NCBI GenBank assembly: GCA_045540355.1 | Contig: JAZQHB010000061.1 | Span: 1-33,113, forward strand | Length of the DNA: 33,113 nt | Direction: 5' to 3' | From: RGIG2945 sp045540355 | Lineage (GTDB): Bacteria; Bacillota; Clostridia; Oscillospirales; Acutalibacteraceae | Part shown: piece after piece, positions 6,560-13,094 of the stretch | Layout of the letters: the number at the start of each line of letters is the position of its first letter | Numbering within the stretch: position 1 is the first letter of the stretch | Translations under genes and position numbers: made by a program | Notes under the pieces: model-generated | Told to the model about the DNA's origin: nothing | What the model saw: only the letters and a program-made list of their open reading frames with translations | The model's database searches: none

Positions 6560-7039
6560 TTAAAACGAAGCCTCATAATAATAGAAATTTCCGCAAATGT
6601 GCTCCGTATAGTACCTGTTGTCTCCGTTCAGCTCTCGCCACTCAAACCCGTTTCCGGCGGGTTTGAGTCTACCGGGTCCTGAAGGTGCACACCAAACAGC
6701 ATACATATCATTGTTCGGGGTGTAATAAAAACCTACATAGGAAGTGCCTGAGCCGACACCGAAACCGCCACAGGAAAAATCAACAACATCTTCGTCAGTA
6801 TTGTCTATATCTTTAATGAAACCTTTATTCTCATAGGCGGAAAAATCGTCATCTTCAATTGCTTTGAGCAATGCTTCTTCATTTTCGCATACAAATTCGA
6901 AAACCTTATCTTTGTCGGCTCGGTCATCTCCTGTTGCTATAAGGAAAAGGAAAAAAGCACCACCCAAAATTTCCGAACAACCTGACAGAGAAAACAGCAT
7001 GATTACCGACAAAAGCAGGCATAATACTTTTTTTAGCAT
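6560..7039 (-). CDS. Putative lipoprotein of the sigma/anti-sigma operon, 159 aa
   Basis: N-terminal MLKKVLCLLLSVIMLF, then lipobox LSGC, predicts a type II signal peptide with Cys21 lipidated and the protein anchored outside the membrane. The remainder has an acidic segment (KDKVFEFVCENEEALLKAI, about 43-62) and a Gly/Tyr-rich strand region ending in CGNFYYYEASF. Similar small proteins with a repeated FYYT/FYYYE pattern are common in Clostridia, but I assign no function. It starts four bases after the anti-sigma gene, so it is the third gene of that operon and a likely part of the same envelope-stress module. Confidence 0.82.
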   Translation of the reverse strand: MLKKVLCLLLSVIMLFSLSGCSEILGGAFFLFLIATGDDRADKDKVFEFVCENEEALLKAIEDDDFSAYENKGFIKDIDNTDEDVVDFSCGGFGVGSGTSYVGFYYTPNNDMYAVWCAPSGPGRLKPAGNGFEWRELNGDNRYYTEHICGNFYYYEASF

Positions 7040-7043
7040 GTTC

Positions 7044-7628
7044 TCACTCCCGTCCTAAAAGTAATGCATACCGATTGGATAAAACTTTTGAGAGTACACA
7101 GAACGCAACGCTGAGCACTACGCCGCACCATGCCAACGGGGAAGTCAAAAAAATGCCGTCTGTGTAATGAAACGCTGCCCAAACATATCCCAGCATGGTT
7201 ATTGCCAAGGTAGCGATGCATGACCCGTTGGAAAATGTCTTTCTGTTTTTATAAACACGGATAAAAAACCAATTTGCAATGGATAACAGATATCCGGTTG
7301 CAGGAATGATTAGTGCCAGTGCCCATAATCCGTTTGTTTTACCGGAGGGGGTATTTCCTTCTAAAACTACACCCAATGTCATAATTGCAAAGGATACAAA
7401 CAACATAACTGATTGCAGCAGAGATGCCTTCCAATTGCTGATGCTTTTCAAGCACAAATCTTTCTGCTCTGTTGGTTGTATTGTTGTGCAGGATTTTTGC
7501 ATGCTTTCAAATATTTTACGGCAATCCGAGCAGGTTTCAAGATGCGTCGCAACAAGATTTGCACTTTCTTCTGAGCAACATTCATCAATATACAAAGGTA
7601 ATAAATCTTTAATAATATCGCAATTCAT
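7044..7628 (-). CDS. Zinc-finger anti-sigma factor, 194 aa
   Basis: The N-terminus MNCDIIKDLLPLYIDECCS, followed by His29-X3-Cys33-X2-Cys36 (THLETCSDC), is the ZAS (zf-HC2) domain that holds an ECF sigma factor inactive. Four to five hydrophobic segments follow (about 65-190), so it is membrane anchored. The start at 7628 is chosen over longer options because it begins one base after the sigma factor stop (TAG-A-ATG) and gives the canonical anti-sigma N-terminus. It is predicted to release its sigma factor on an envelope signal; the signal cannot be read from sequence. Confidence 0.92.
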   Translation of the reverse strand: MNCDIIKDLLPLYIDECCSEESANLVATHLETCSDCRKIFESMQKSCTTIQPTEQKDLCLKSISNWKASLLQSVMLFVSFAIMTLGVVLEGNTPSGKTNGLWALALIIPATGYLLSIANWFFIRVYKNRKTFSNGSCIATLAITMLGYVWAAFHYTDGIFLTSPLAWCGVVLSVAFCVLSKVLSNRYALLLGRE

Positions 7629-7629
7629 T

Positions 7630-8109
7630 CTATTTATCCAATCCTTCCATAATTTTTTGTTTGGCACGATAGAAAGTGACTCTTGCCCAACTTTCACTTT
7701 TTCCGAACGATGCACTGATATCTTTCAACGAAAGACCTCCAAAGGTATAAAGCATAAACACATCTTTATATGGCTCTTCCAGTGCGTTCAGACAGGAAAA
7801 GGCTCTGCCGGCAAGCTCCTTTTCCTCAAAAAGGTCAGCGATATCCGGTGTGCTGTCAGTAAGTGTCAGTTGTGTAATTGGTCGCTTTCTTTTCTGTTCG
7901 TTATACCATGCAAAATATGTATTTTTTGCAATTTGGCACAGCCACACAGATACTTTTTCTTCGTTTCTCAGAGCGGACAAATTCATGTACGCACGAAAAA
8001 ATGTTTCTTGTGTCAACTCTTCTGCTAAAGATACATCGCCGCAAAGCTTCATCAAATAGCGAAAAATAAATGAGTTATTCTCTTGAAATACCTTTTCAAA
8101 ATCCAACAC
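7630..8109 (-). CDS. ECF-type RNA polymerase sigma factor, 159 aa
   Basis: Sigma region 2 is marked by LAEELTQETFFRAYMNL and the following W-C-IAKN--F-W segment (about residues 25-75). Region 4 helix-turn-helix is SLKDISASFGKSESWARVTFYRAKQKI (about 123-150). Regions 1 and 3 are absent, as in ECF factors. Start GTG 8109 is chosen because AAGGTGG (8117-8123) lies seven bases upstream. An ATG at 8127 in the same frame would put that site inside the coding region. TGTAAC (8154-8159, minus strand) resembles an ECF -35 element and could mean self-activation, though I see no convincing -10. Confidence 0.92.
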   Translation of the reverse strand: MLDFEKVFQENNSFIFRYLMKLCGDVSLAEELTQETFFRAYMNLSALRNEEKVSVWLCQIAKNTYFAWYNEQKRKRPITQLTLTDSTPDIADLFEEKELAGRAFSCLNALEEPYKDVFMLYTFGGLSLKDISASFGKSESWARVTFYRAKQKIMEGLDK

Positions 8110-8240
8110 ACCATCACCACCTTTCATTTATTAGATTCAAAAACAGCAAAAGCGTTACAAATATTTTGATTTTTATTAAATGCATAATTATTCTGAAAAT
8201 TAGTGTGCATTTTCATGATTTTACAAAAACTATGAGCTGA

Positions 8241-8264
8241 AAAAGTAGGACAAAAAGTAGGACA
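8241..8264. repeat. Perfect 12-bp tandem repeat
   Basis: AAAAGTAGGACA occurs twice head to tail (8241-8252 and 8253-8264). It lies in a gene-free, A-rich stretch about 100 bases from the tRNA-Ser-like direct repeat, so it could be an arm-type recombinase binding site. That link is inference. Confidence 0.6.
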
Positions 8265-8321
8265 CTTATTCGGATTTTTACGAAATTCAACGAACGGAAA
8301 CGAAACAAAAACACAAAAAAT

Positions 8322-8366
8322 AAACAGCCAAAAACCCTTTAATATCAAGGTTTGTGGCTGTTTTTG
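8322..8366. terminator. Hairpin terminator next to the tRNA-Ser end duplication
   Basis: AAACAGCCA (8322-8330) pairs with TGGCTGTTT (8355-8363), and AAACC (8332-8336) with GGTTT (8349-8353), leaving a 12-nt loop. T runs follow on the right, and on the minus strand a T-rich stretch follows as well. No gene visibly depends on it. Confidence 0.6.
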
Positions 8367-8381
8367 GCGGAGAGCAAGGGA
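8363..8381. repeat. Direct repeat of the tRNA-Ser 3' end (att-like copy)
   Basis: The 19 bases from 8363 match 8569-8587 exactly. The second copy is the 3' end of tRNA-Ser (CCA, discriminator, acceptor strand and start of the T arm). The two copies lie 206 bases apart. This is the pattern left by tyrosine-recombinase integration at a tRNA 3' end, here without any integrase gene. Confidence 0.65.
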
Positions 8382-8383
8382 AC

Positions 8384-8506
8384 ATCTGCTGTGCAGATAA
8401 CACCCTCGGCGACCGTTGCTACGCAACAGTACCCGCCTCACGCATCGAAGCTAAAAACAGTCCGCTGGACTGTTTTATTAACGCTTCTCACCCTCTCAGG
8501 CTTCGA
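8384..8506. repeat. Hairpin cluster between the two tRNA-Ser ends
   Basis: This gene-free stretch has ATCTGC-TGT-GCAGAT (8384-8398), GTTGC-TAC-GCAAC (8415-8427) and AAAACAGTCC-GCT-GGACTGTTTT (8454-8476). The last is enclosed by TCGAAGC (8445-8451)/GCTTCGA (8500-8506). The 3-nt loops recall the hairpin elements at 682 and 1380, but no repeated linker is present. Confidence 0.55.
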
Positions 8507-8527
8507 ATCGCTTGCTTCAAACTAAGA

Positions 8528-8560
8528 AAAAAAGAAAAGAAGTTGCACATTGTGCAACTC
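8528..8560 (-). terminator. Terminator of tRNA-Ser
   Basis: On the minus strand AGTTGCAC, loop AAT, GTGCAACT is followed by TTCTTTTCTTTTTTTC. It sits ten bases past the CCA end of tRNA-Ser. Confidence 0.8.
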
Positions 8561-8570
8561 TTTCTTTATT

Positions 8571-8663
8571 TGGCGGAGAGCAAGGGATTCGAACCCTCGA
8601 ACAAGTTTTAGCCTGTTACACGATTTCCAATCGTGCTCCTTCGACCAGCTCGGACAACTCTCC
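8571..8663 (-). tRNA. tRNA-Ser (GGA anticodon)
   Basis: A 93-nt class II tRNA with long variable arm. Read on the minus strand, acceptor GGAGAGT pairs with GCTCTCC, the discriminator is G and CCA is encoded (8571-8573). The anticodon loop TTGGAAA sits in stem ACGAT/ATCGT, anticodon GGA, reading UCC/UCU. It has its own promoter and terminator. Its 3' end is duplicated at 8363-8381. Confidence 0.95.
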
Positions 8664-8678
8664 GTATCGACCTTGAAT

Positions 8679-8707
8679 ATTATAAACGATTGTTTCAAAA
8701 AAATCAA
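8679..8707 (-). promoter_or_regulatory. Promoter of tRNA-Ser
   Basis: On the minus strand TTGATT (8707-8702), 17 bases, TATAAT (8684-8679), about 15 bases before the mature tRNA 5' end. Confidence 0.8.
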
Positions 8708-8755
8708 GCAATTTTTTCAAATAAGAACAGATTTTTAAAATAAATACAGTTTTTC

Positions 8756-8784
8756 TTGAAATGTTGATTTAATTAAAGTATAAT
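8756..8784 (+). promoter_or_regulatory. Plus-strand promoter candidate reading antisense to 8800-9042
   Basis: TTGAAA (8756-8761), 17 bases, TATAAT (8779-8784). Transcription would run antisense through the small membrane protein gene and could continue into the operon starting at 9110, for which no nearer promoter is obvious. The region is very A+T-rich, so chance is possible. Confidence 0.45.
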
Positions 8785-8799
8785 ATTAAAAAGTGAGCT

Positions 8800-9042
8800 T
8801 TATTCGAGGTTTATGAATTGACAAACAAATGCAGATATACAAACAATTCCTGCACTTGATTTTGCTGATGTTGCAAGGTCAGAGGATATGCTCATAAAGG
8901 TGTAGTATTCACCCCACACACCTGCGGTGAAATGGAATACTATTGATGCGATGAAAGTATATACTATTATCAGAATACCGATTAAAAGTATATATTTTGC
9001 ATATTTATTTAAATTCTTCAGTTCGTTAAATATCTTTTTCAT
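8800..9042 (-). CDS. Small membrane protein, 80 aa, unknown function
   Basis: The product is MKKIFNELKNLNKYAKY followed by two membrane segments (about residues 17-42 and 58-78) around a short polar loop with WGEYYTFMS. I recognise no family. No Shine-Dalgarno sequence precedes the ATG; instead TATAAT (9054-9049, minus strand) ends only six bases before it. The mRNA would therefore start at or next to the start codon, i.e. be leaderless. The organisation of charges and hydrophobic segments argues for a real protein, but the start is less certain than for its neighbours. Confidence 0.6.
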   Translation of the reverse strand: MKKIFNELKNLNKYAKYILLIGILIIVYTFIASIVFHFTAGVWGEYYTFMSISSDLATSAKSSAGIVCISAFVCQFINLE

Positions 9043-9109
9043 ACTTGCATTATAGCATATTATTCAGAACAAAACCATTAAAAAATTCAGGTAAAAAGGA
9101 GGGCAGTTT

Positions 9110-9910
9110 ATGGAAATCGGAGTTTCGACTTCTTGTTTTTATCCGTTGGAAACAGAAAAAGCCTTTCGTTACCTTGCTGAAAAGGGAGTTAAAACAACAG
9201 AGATTTTCTTCAACAGTCCTTGTGAGCTTGCACCTGAATTTGTTTCTGAGCTTAAATGTATTAAAGACCATTACGGAATGACCGTAAGAACGCTTCATCC
9301 GTTTACATCTGCAACGGAACCATACTTTTACTTTGGAAATTACGAACGCCGTGTATCGGACATTATGGAAACCTATAAGCGTTTTTTTGAGGTGGGCGAA
9401 ATACTCGGTGCAGAATGTCTGGTAATCCACGGAAGCAGACCGCAGAAGCATCTGACAGATGAGCTTTACTGCGAGCGATTTGCAAAGCTTGTTGAAATAG
9501 GGAAGAAGCACGGTGTTTTACCTGCACAGGAGAATGTTGTAAACTGTCTTTCGTCATCGCCTGAATTCCTCAAGAGACTGAAAAGCTTTATTGGTGATGA
9601 TTTCAGGGCGATACTTGATATTAAGCAAACAGTAAGAGCGGCAACAGATATATACAGATATGTTGACGCTATGGGTGACAGCATCGTAAGAGTTCATGTG
9701 AGTGATAATAATTCAGAACACGATTGTCTGCCGCCGGGTGAAGGTAATTTCGATTTTGTAAAATTATTTAAAAGGCTTGATGAAATCGGATATAAAGGTG
9801 ACGGTGTAGTTGAGCTTTACAATGATAATTATGAAAAGAATGAGCAGATTTTTACTGCAATAGAATACTTAAAAAAGGAGCTTGAAAATGGAAGCAAAAA
9901 ATTTGATTGA
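9110..9910 (+). CDS. Sugar phosphate isomerase/epimerase family protein, 266 aa
   Basis: A xylose isomerase-like TIM barrel (AP endonuclease 2 superfamily). The N-terminal strand is MEIGVSTSCFYP, and the barrel has LVIHGSRP, QENVVNC (about 140-146) with a likely metal-binding Glu, RAILDIKQT, VRVHVSDN (about 193-200) with its His, and GVVELYND near the C-terminus. The substrate is not predictable. Start ATG 9110 follows GGAGGG. The end overlaps the start of pyrB by 23 bases, so the two are translationally linked, although no pyrimidine role is known for this family. Confidence 0.88.
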   Translation: MEIGVSTSCFYPLETEKAFRYLAEKGVKTTEIFFNSPCELAPEFVSELKCIKDHYGMTVRTLHPFTSATEPYFYFGNYERRVSDIMETYKRFFEVGEILGAECLVIHGSRPQKHLTDELYCERFAKLVEIGKKHGVLPAQENVVNCLSSSPEFLKRLKSFIGDDFRAILDIKQTVRAATDIYRYVDAMGDSIVRVHVSDNNSEHDCLPPGEGNFDFVKLFKRLDEIGYKGDGVVELYNDNYEKNEQIFTAIEYLKKELENGSKKFD

Positions 9911-10961
9911 TCTTGATAATATTTCACTTGATGACCTTGATGAAATAATTCGTTTTGCAGGTGTTATTAAAGAAAATCCGACATACTTTGTTGATGTCTG
10001 CCACGGAAAAATTATGGCAACATTGTTCTATGAACCGTCAACAAGAACACAGATGTCATTCCAGACTGCTGCCTTGAGATTGGGTTGTAAGCTTATAGGT
10101 TTCGATGACCCCGGCAGTTCATCAGTATCAAAGGGTGAAAGTCTTAAAGATACAGTAAGAGTTATCAGTAACTATGCCGATATAATCGTTATCAGAAATG
10201 CTTTTGAGGGTGCGGCACTTGCTTCATCAATGTATTCAAGAAGCCCTGTTATAAACGCAGGTGACGGCGGACACCTTCATCCGACGCAGACATTGACAGA
10301 CCTCGTTACACTCTCTTATGAAAAGGGCAGACTTGATAATCTCACAATCGGACTTTGCGGAGACATGAAGCACGGCAGAACTGTCCATTCACTCATTAAA
10401 AGCTTGTCAAAATATGAGAATAACAAATTCCTCATGGTATCAACACCCGAGCTTAAATTACCGCAGTATCTTGTTGATTATATGGAAGCACATGGCTGTG
10501 AATATGCTTATGCAGATACTCTTGAAGAAATTATGCCCGAGATTGATGTTCTTTATATGACAAGAATACAGAGAGAGCGATTCCCGAGCATTGAAGCTTA
10601 TGAAGCACAGAAGGGTGTATATGTACTTGATAAAGCAAAAATGGACCTTGCAAAACCTGATTTGAAGGTTCTTCATCCGCTTCCGAGAGTTGATGAAATC
10701 ACAGTTGAGGTTGATGATGACCCGAGAGCGAAATACTTTGAACAGACAGAATACGGTATGTATGCAAGAATGGCACTTATTATCAAAATGCTTGAAAACC
10801 GTACCGCAGATATTCCGCCGGCAAAGAAAAGCACACATGATGCAAAGTGTACTAACATGAGATGTATTACCCAGACAGAGGATTATCTTCCGAAGCTTTT
10901 TAAAGAGGTTGACGGAGATTTGGTATGTAAATACTGTGATACAAGGATAAAGAAAAAGTGA
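9888..10961 (+). CDS. pyrB: Aspartate carbamoyltransferase with fused PyrI-like zinc domain
   Basis: Catalyses carbamoyl phosphate plus aspartate to carbamoyl aspartate, the committed step of pyrimidine synthesis. Family motifs are intact: FYEPSTRT (carbamoyl-P), SSVSKGESLKDT (the Lys loop), HPTQTLTDL, MTRIQRERF and HPLPRVDEI. At 357 residues it is about 45 longer than usual. The extra tail has Cys321-X4-Cys326 ... Cys347-X2-Cys350 (CTNMRC, CKYC), matching the zinc domain of the regulatory chain PyrI, but without PyrI's nucleotide-binding domain. Start ATG 9888 follows AAAGGAG; a TTG at 9882 is less likely. No separate pyrI is seen. Confidence 0.94.
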   Translation: MEAKNLIDLDNISLDDLDEIIRFAGVIKENPTYFVDVCHGKIMATLFYEPSTRTQMSFQTAALRLGCKLIGFDDPGSSSVSKGESLKDTVRVISNYADIIVIRNAFEGAALASSMYSRSPVINAGDGGHLHPTQTLTDLVTLSYEKGRLDNLTIGLCGDMKHGRTVHSLIKSLSKYENNKFLMVSTPELKLPQYLVDYMEAHGCEYAYADTLEEIMPEIDVLYMTRIQRERFPSIEAYEAQKGVYVLDKAKMDLAKPDLKVLHPLPRVDEITVEVDDDPRAKYFEQTEYGMYARMALIIKMLENRTADIPPAKKSTHDAKCTNMRCITQTEDYLPKLFKEVDGDLVCKYCDTRIKKK

Positions 10962-11533
10962 GAAAACTGCTTATAATCAATGCTTCACCGAGAAAAAACG
11001 GCATGAACAGTCAATTTATAAAAAAAATAATTGATATCTTGCCCGATGATTTTGAAGTGAAACAGTATGATACTTATAAAATGAATATAAAGCCTTGCAT
11101 CGGTTGCGGATATTGCGACAAGCATAAGATGTGTGCGTTCAGAGATATGGATGAATTCAGAGTTGATTTCGAGGAATGTGATGCATTTGTAATTGCAAGT
11201 CCTGTTTATTTTTCATCTTTTCCGTCACCGATGAAGACTTTGATTGACCGTTTACAGGTTTATTATGCTATGCGGTTTACTCATAACATAAAACCGCCGA
11301 TAAAAAAACACAGACCCTCGCTGCTGATATTTACAGCGGGGTCTGATAATAAGACTGAAATGGAGCTTGTAATAGCACAATCCAAGCAGTTTTTAAGTAT
11401 TCTTAACACAAAGGTTTGTGAAATTATCTGCAAAACCAATACAGATACAAATGAAATTACCGCAGCTGATATAACTGCGGTAAAAGATGGAATAAATAAA
11501 TTACTTAATGAAATTAACAATCCTGTCAGTTGA
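10958..11533 (+). CDS. Flavodoxin-fold NAD(P)H oxidoreductase, iron-sulfur flavoprotein-like
   Basis: A 191-residue flavodoxin-like protein. The N-terminal strand and phosphate loop IINASPRKNGMNSQF binds FMN, and ASPVYFSSFPSPMKTLIDR is the family's second flavin-binding segment. Between them CIGCGYCDKHKMC has the spacing Cys47-X2-Cys50-X2-Cys53-X5-Cys59. That fits the compact cluster motif of iron-sulfur flavoproteins (CX2CX2CX4-7C), although many FMN reductase relatives carry similar cysteines. The GTG start overlaps the pyrB stop by four bases (GTGA), so it is co-translated with pyrB. Its 3' end overlaps the convergent gene by 33 bases. Confidence 0.85.
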   Translation: MRKLLIINASPRKNGMNSQFIKKIIDILPDDFEVKQYDTYKMNIKPCIGCGYCDKHKMCAFRDMDEFRVDFEECDAFVIASPVYFSSFPSPMKTLIDRLQVYYAMRFTHNIKPPIKKHRPSLLIFTAGSDNKTEMELVIAQSKQFLSILNTKVCEIICKTNTDTNEITAADITAVKDGINKLLNEINNPVS

Positions 11534-12640
11534 ATTACCGTCGCAAGCGGACATATATTTGTCCTTGAATTCGGTAACAACTGCAGGGTTGAATTCTTTT
11601 TCAAGGCGTTTTATTTCGTTTATGATTTCCTCTGTATCAACAACAATATTTCCCGGGACAAAATCTTTGTAATCGAAATAGAAGCTTCTGTCACGGTCAT
11701 ATTCTTCGAGGTCGTAAGCAAAAAAGATCATCGGTCGGTTGAGTAAAGCGTATTCAAAAATAACCGAGGAATAATCGCTGATAAGAATGTCGGCAGAGCA
11801 AAGTGCGGTGTCAATGTCAATTGTCTTTGAGATATTGATAACGAAATCATCATCTTCAATATGGAAGCTTTTAGCTGTAAGCGGATGAAGCTTCAAAAGT
11901 AAAACATAATCATCTGAAAGATTTTTTCTCATATCCTCAACAGCAAGCTTGTTTTCCGCATAAGACTCAATCAGACTGTTACCGCGGAATGTCGGTGCAT
12001 AGAGAATGATTTTTTTGTCCCTGACTGCAGGGTACTTGTCCTCAAGTAATTCTCTTTGTTTGTTTACAAAGGCAGTATCAAAGTATACATCAGTGCGTGG
12101 TGTACCGAGTGCCTTGACTATATCTTTATTGCAATTAAATGCTTCGGCATAGCAAGGAGCAACCGTTTCGGCAGAAACGCTAACCAAAGTATAAGTGTTA
12201 TGAAGCGGGAAAGTGTCAGCGTCTTTTCTTGAGGCACCCCATTTTTTGTCGAGAGTGGAATGGCCCCATTTTTTGAAAGCACCGCAAGCGTGCCAAACCT
12301 GGACTACCTGAGTACCTTTTCTTGCTTTATGGCAATAGACAGGCTGAAATGTATCGGAAACGAAAATACAGTGTGCCTGAGCGTAGTACTTCTGAAAACG
12401 GACAGAGTCAAGTAATTCCTTAAGTCTTGAAGTATAATTTCCGAAAACCATACAATTGTAGCCGTCGTTTTTTAACTTATCATAAAGCGGCTTTAAATTA
12501 TCGGGGAATGATTTGTAATTACCGTTGAAGCCAAACAGAATGAGTTTTTTATCAACAGTTTTCTTAGAATAAAGATTGAAGATTGCGGGGCAGAGGAAAT
12601 TGAAAATAAATCGCCTAAGCAGCAGCTTCAGCTTGCTCAT
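11501..12640 (-). CDS. CDP-glycerol glycerophosphotransferase family protein (TagB-like)
   Basis: 379 residues with the Glyphos_transf fold: VQVWHACGAFKKWG (about 115-128), LGTPRTDVYFD (about 177-187), ILYAPTFRGN (about 207-216), LLLKLHP (about 243-249) and ADILISDYSSVIFEYALLNRP (about 280-300). Members transfer glycerol-phosphate from CDP-glycerol in teichoic acid or capsule synthesis at the inner membrane face. A basic N-terminus (KLKLLLRRFIFNF) suits peripheral membrane binding. It stands alone, without other teichoic genes, so the acceptor is unknown. The last 33 bases overlap the 3' end of the plus-strand flavoprotein gene. Confidence 0.9.
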   Translation of the reverse strand: MSKLKLLLRRFIFNFLCPAIFNLYSKKTVDKKLILFGFNGNYKSFPDNLKPLYDKLKNDGYNCMVFGNYTSRLKELLDSVRFQKYYAQAHCIFVSDTFQPVYCHKARKGTQVVQVWHACGAFKKWGHSTLDKKWGASRKDADTFPLHNTYTLVSVSAETVAPCYAEAFNCNKDIVKALGTPRTDVYFDTAFVNKQRELLEDKYPAVRDKKIILYAPTFRGNSLIESYAENKLAVEDMRKNLSDDYVLLLKLHPLTAKSFHIEDDDFVINISKTIDIDTALCSADILISDYSSVIFEYALLNRPMIFFAYDLEEYDRDRSFYFDYKDFVPGNIVVDTEEIINEIKRLEKEFNPAVVTEFKDKYMSACDGNSTDRIVNFIK

Positions 12641-12659
12641 AATAACACCTCGACTTCAC

Positions 12660-12692
12660 TAAAGAAAAAGAGACCGTCCGAAGACAGTCTCA
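12660..12692 (-). terminator. Terminator after rpmB
   Basis: GAGACCGTC (12670-12678), loop CGAA, GACAGTCTC (12683-12691), one mismatch. On the minus strand a T-rich run (CTTTTTCTTTAG) follows, before the TagB-like gene. Confidence 0.75.
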
Positions 12693-12705
12693 TCAGCTCT
12701 GTTAA

Positions 12706-12894
12706 TCAGATAGCACGAGTGACCTTACCGGAACGCAAGCAACGAGTGCAAGCATGAACACGGCAGGGTGTTCCGTTAACGATAGCCTTTACTCTCTTAA
12801 CATTGGGTTTCCATGTTCTGTTGGAGCGTCTGTGTGAGTGAGAAACCTTGATACCAAAAGAAACATCTTTACCACAAAATTCGCATTTTGCCAT
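12706..12894 (-). CDS. rpmB: 50S ribosomal protein bL28
   Basis: 62 residues, the full length for Firmicutes L28. It begins MAKCEFCGKDVSFG, with the conserved SHSHRRSNRTWKPNVKRV core and ACTRCLRSGKV tail. CX2C at 4-7 and a second CX2C near residue 50 make this the zinc-binding form. A GGAGGTG site precedes the start. It is divergent from recA and monocistronic, with its own promoter and terminator. Confidence 0.98.
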   Translation of the reverse strand: MAKCEFCGKDVSFGIKVSHSHRRSNRTWKPNVKRVKAIVNGTPCRVHACTRCLRSGKVTRAI

Positions 12895-12950
12895 AATTTA
12901 GGCACCTCCTTACGAGTCACATAATAATTAGTTACTAAACAACAAGAGAT

Positions 12951-12979
12951 ATAATAACAGATAATTGCAAAATTTGCAA
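12951..12979 (-). promoter_or_regulatory. Promoter of rpmB
   Basis: On the minus strand TTGCAA (12979-12974), 17 bases, TATTAT (12956-12951). Confidence 0.65.
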
Positions 12980-13017
12980 GAACTTTTTAAAAAATTTTTA
13001 TTTTTACTTTAAAAAAG

Positions 13018-13046
13018 TTGATTTTTATAGTATAATAAGTTATAAT
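13018..13046 (+). promoter_or_regulatory. Promoter of recA operon
   Basis: TTGATT (13018-13023), exactly 17 bases, TATAAT (13041-13046). The expected transcription start is about 13053. Confidence 0.82.
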
Positions 13047-13055
13047 AATCCGTAA

Positions 13056-13069
13056 CGAACATTTGTGCA
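13056..13069 (+). promoter_or_regulatory. Possible LexA (SOS) box of recA
   Basis: CGAACATTTGTGCA matches the Gram-positive SOS box CGAAC-N4-GTTCG well in the left half and only partly in the right half. It sits at the predicted transcription start, the usual place for LexA repression of recA. Confidence 0.5.
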
Positions 13070-13094
13070 CAATATTTTGACGGAGGAAATTACA

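Noticed and set aside
7279..8028. 249-aa plus-strand ORF antisense to the sigma/anti-sigma genes
   Set aside because: It is the shadow of two well-recognised minus-strand genes; its sequence lacks any recognisable domain.
8124..8441. 105-aa minus-strand ORF
   Set aside because: It spans the att-like copy, a terminator hairpin and the tandem 12-bp repeat; composition is not protein-like and no ribosome binding site is seen.
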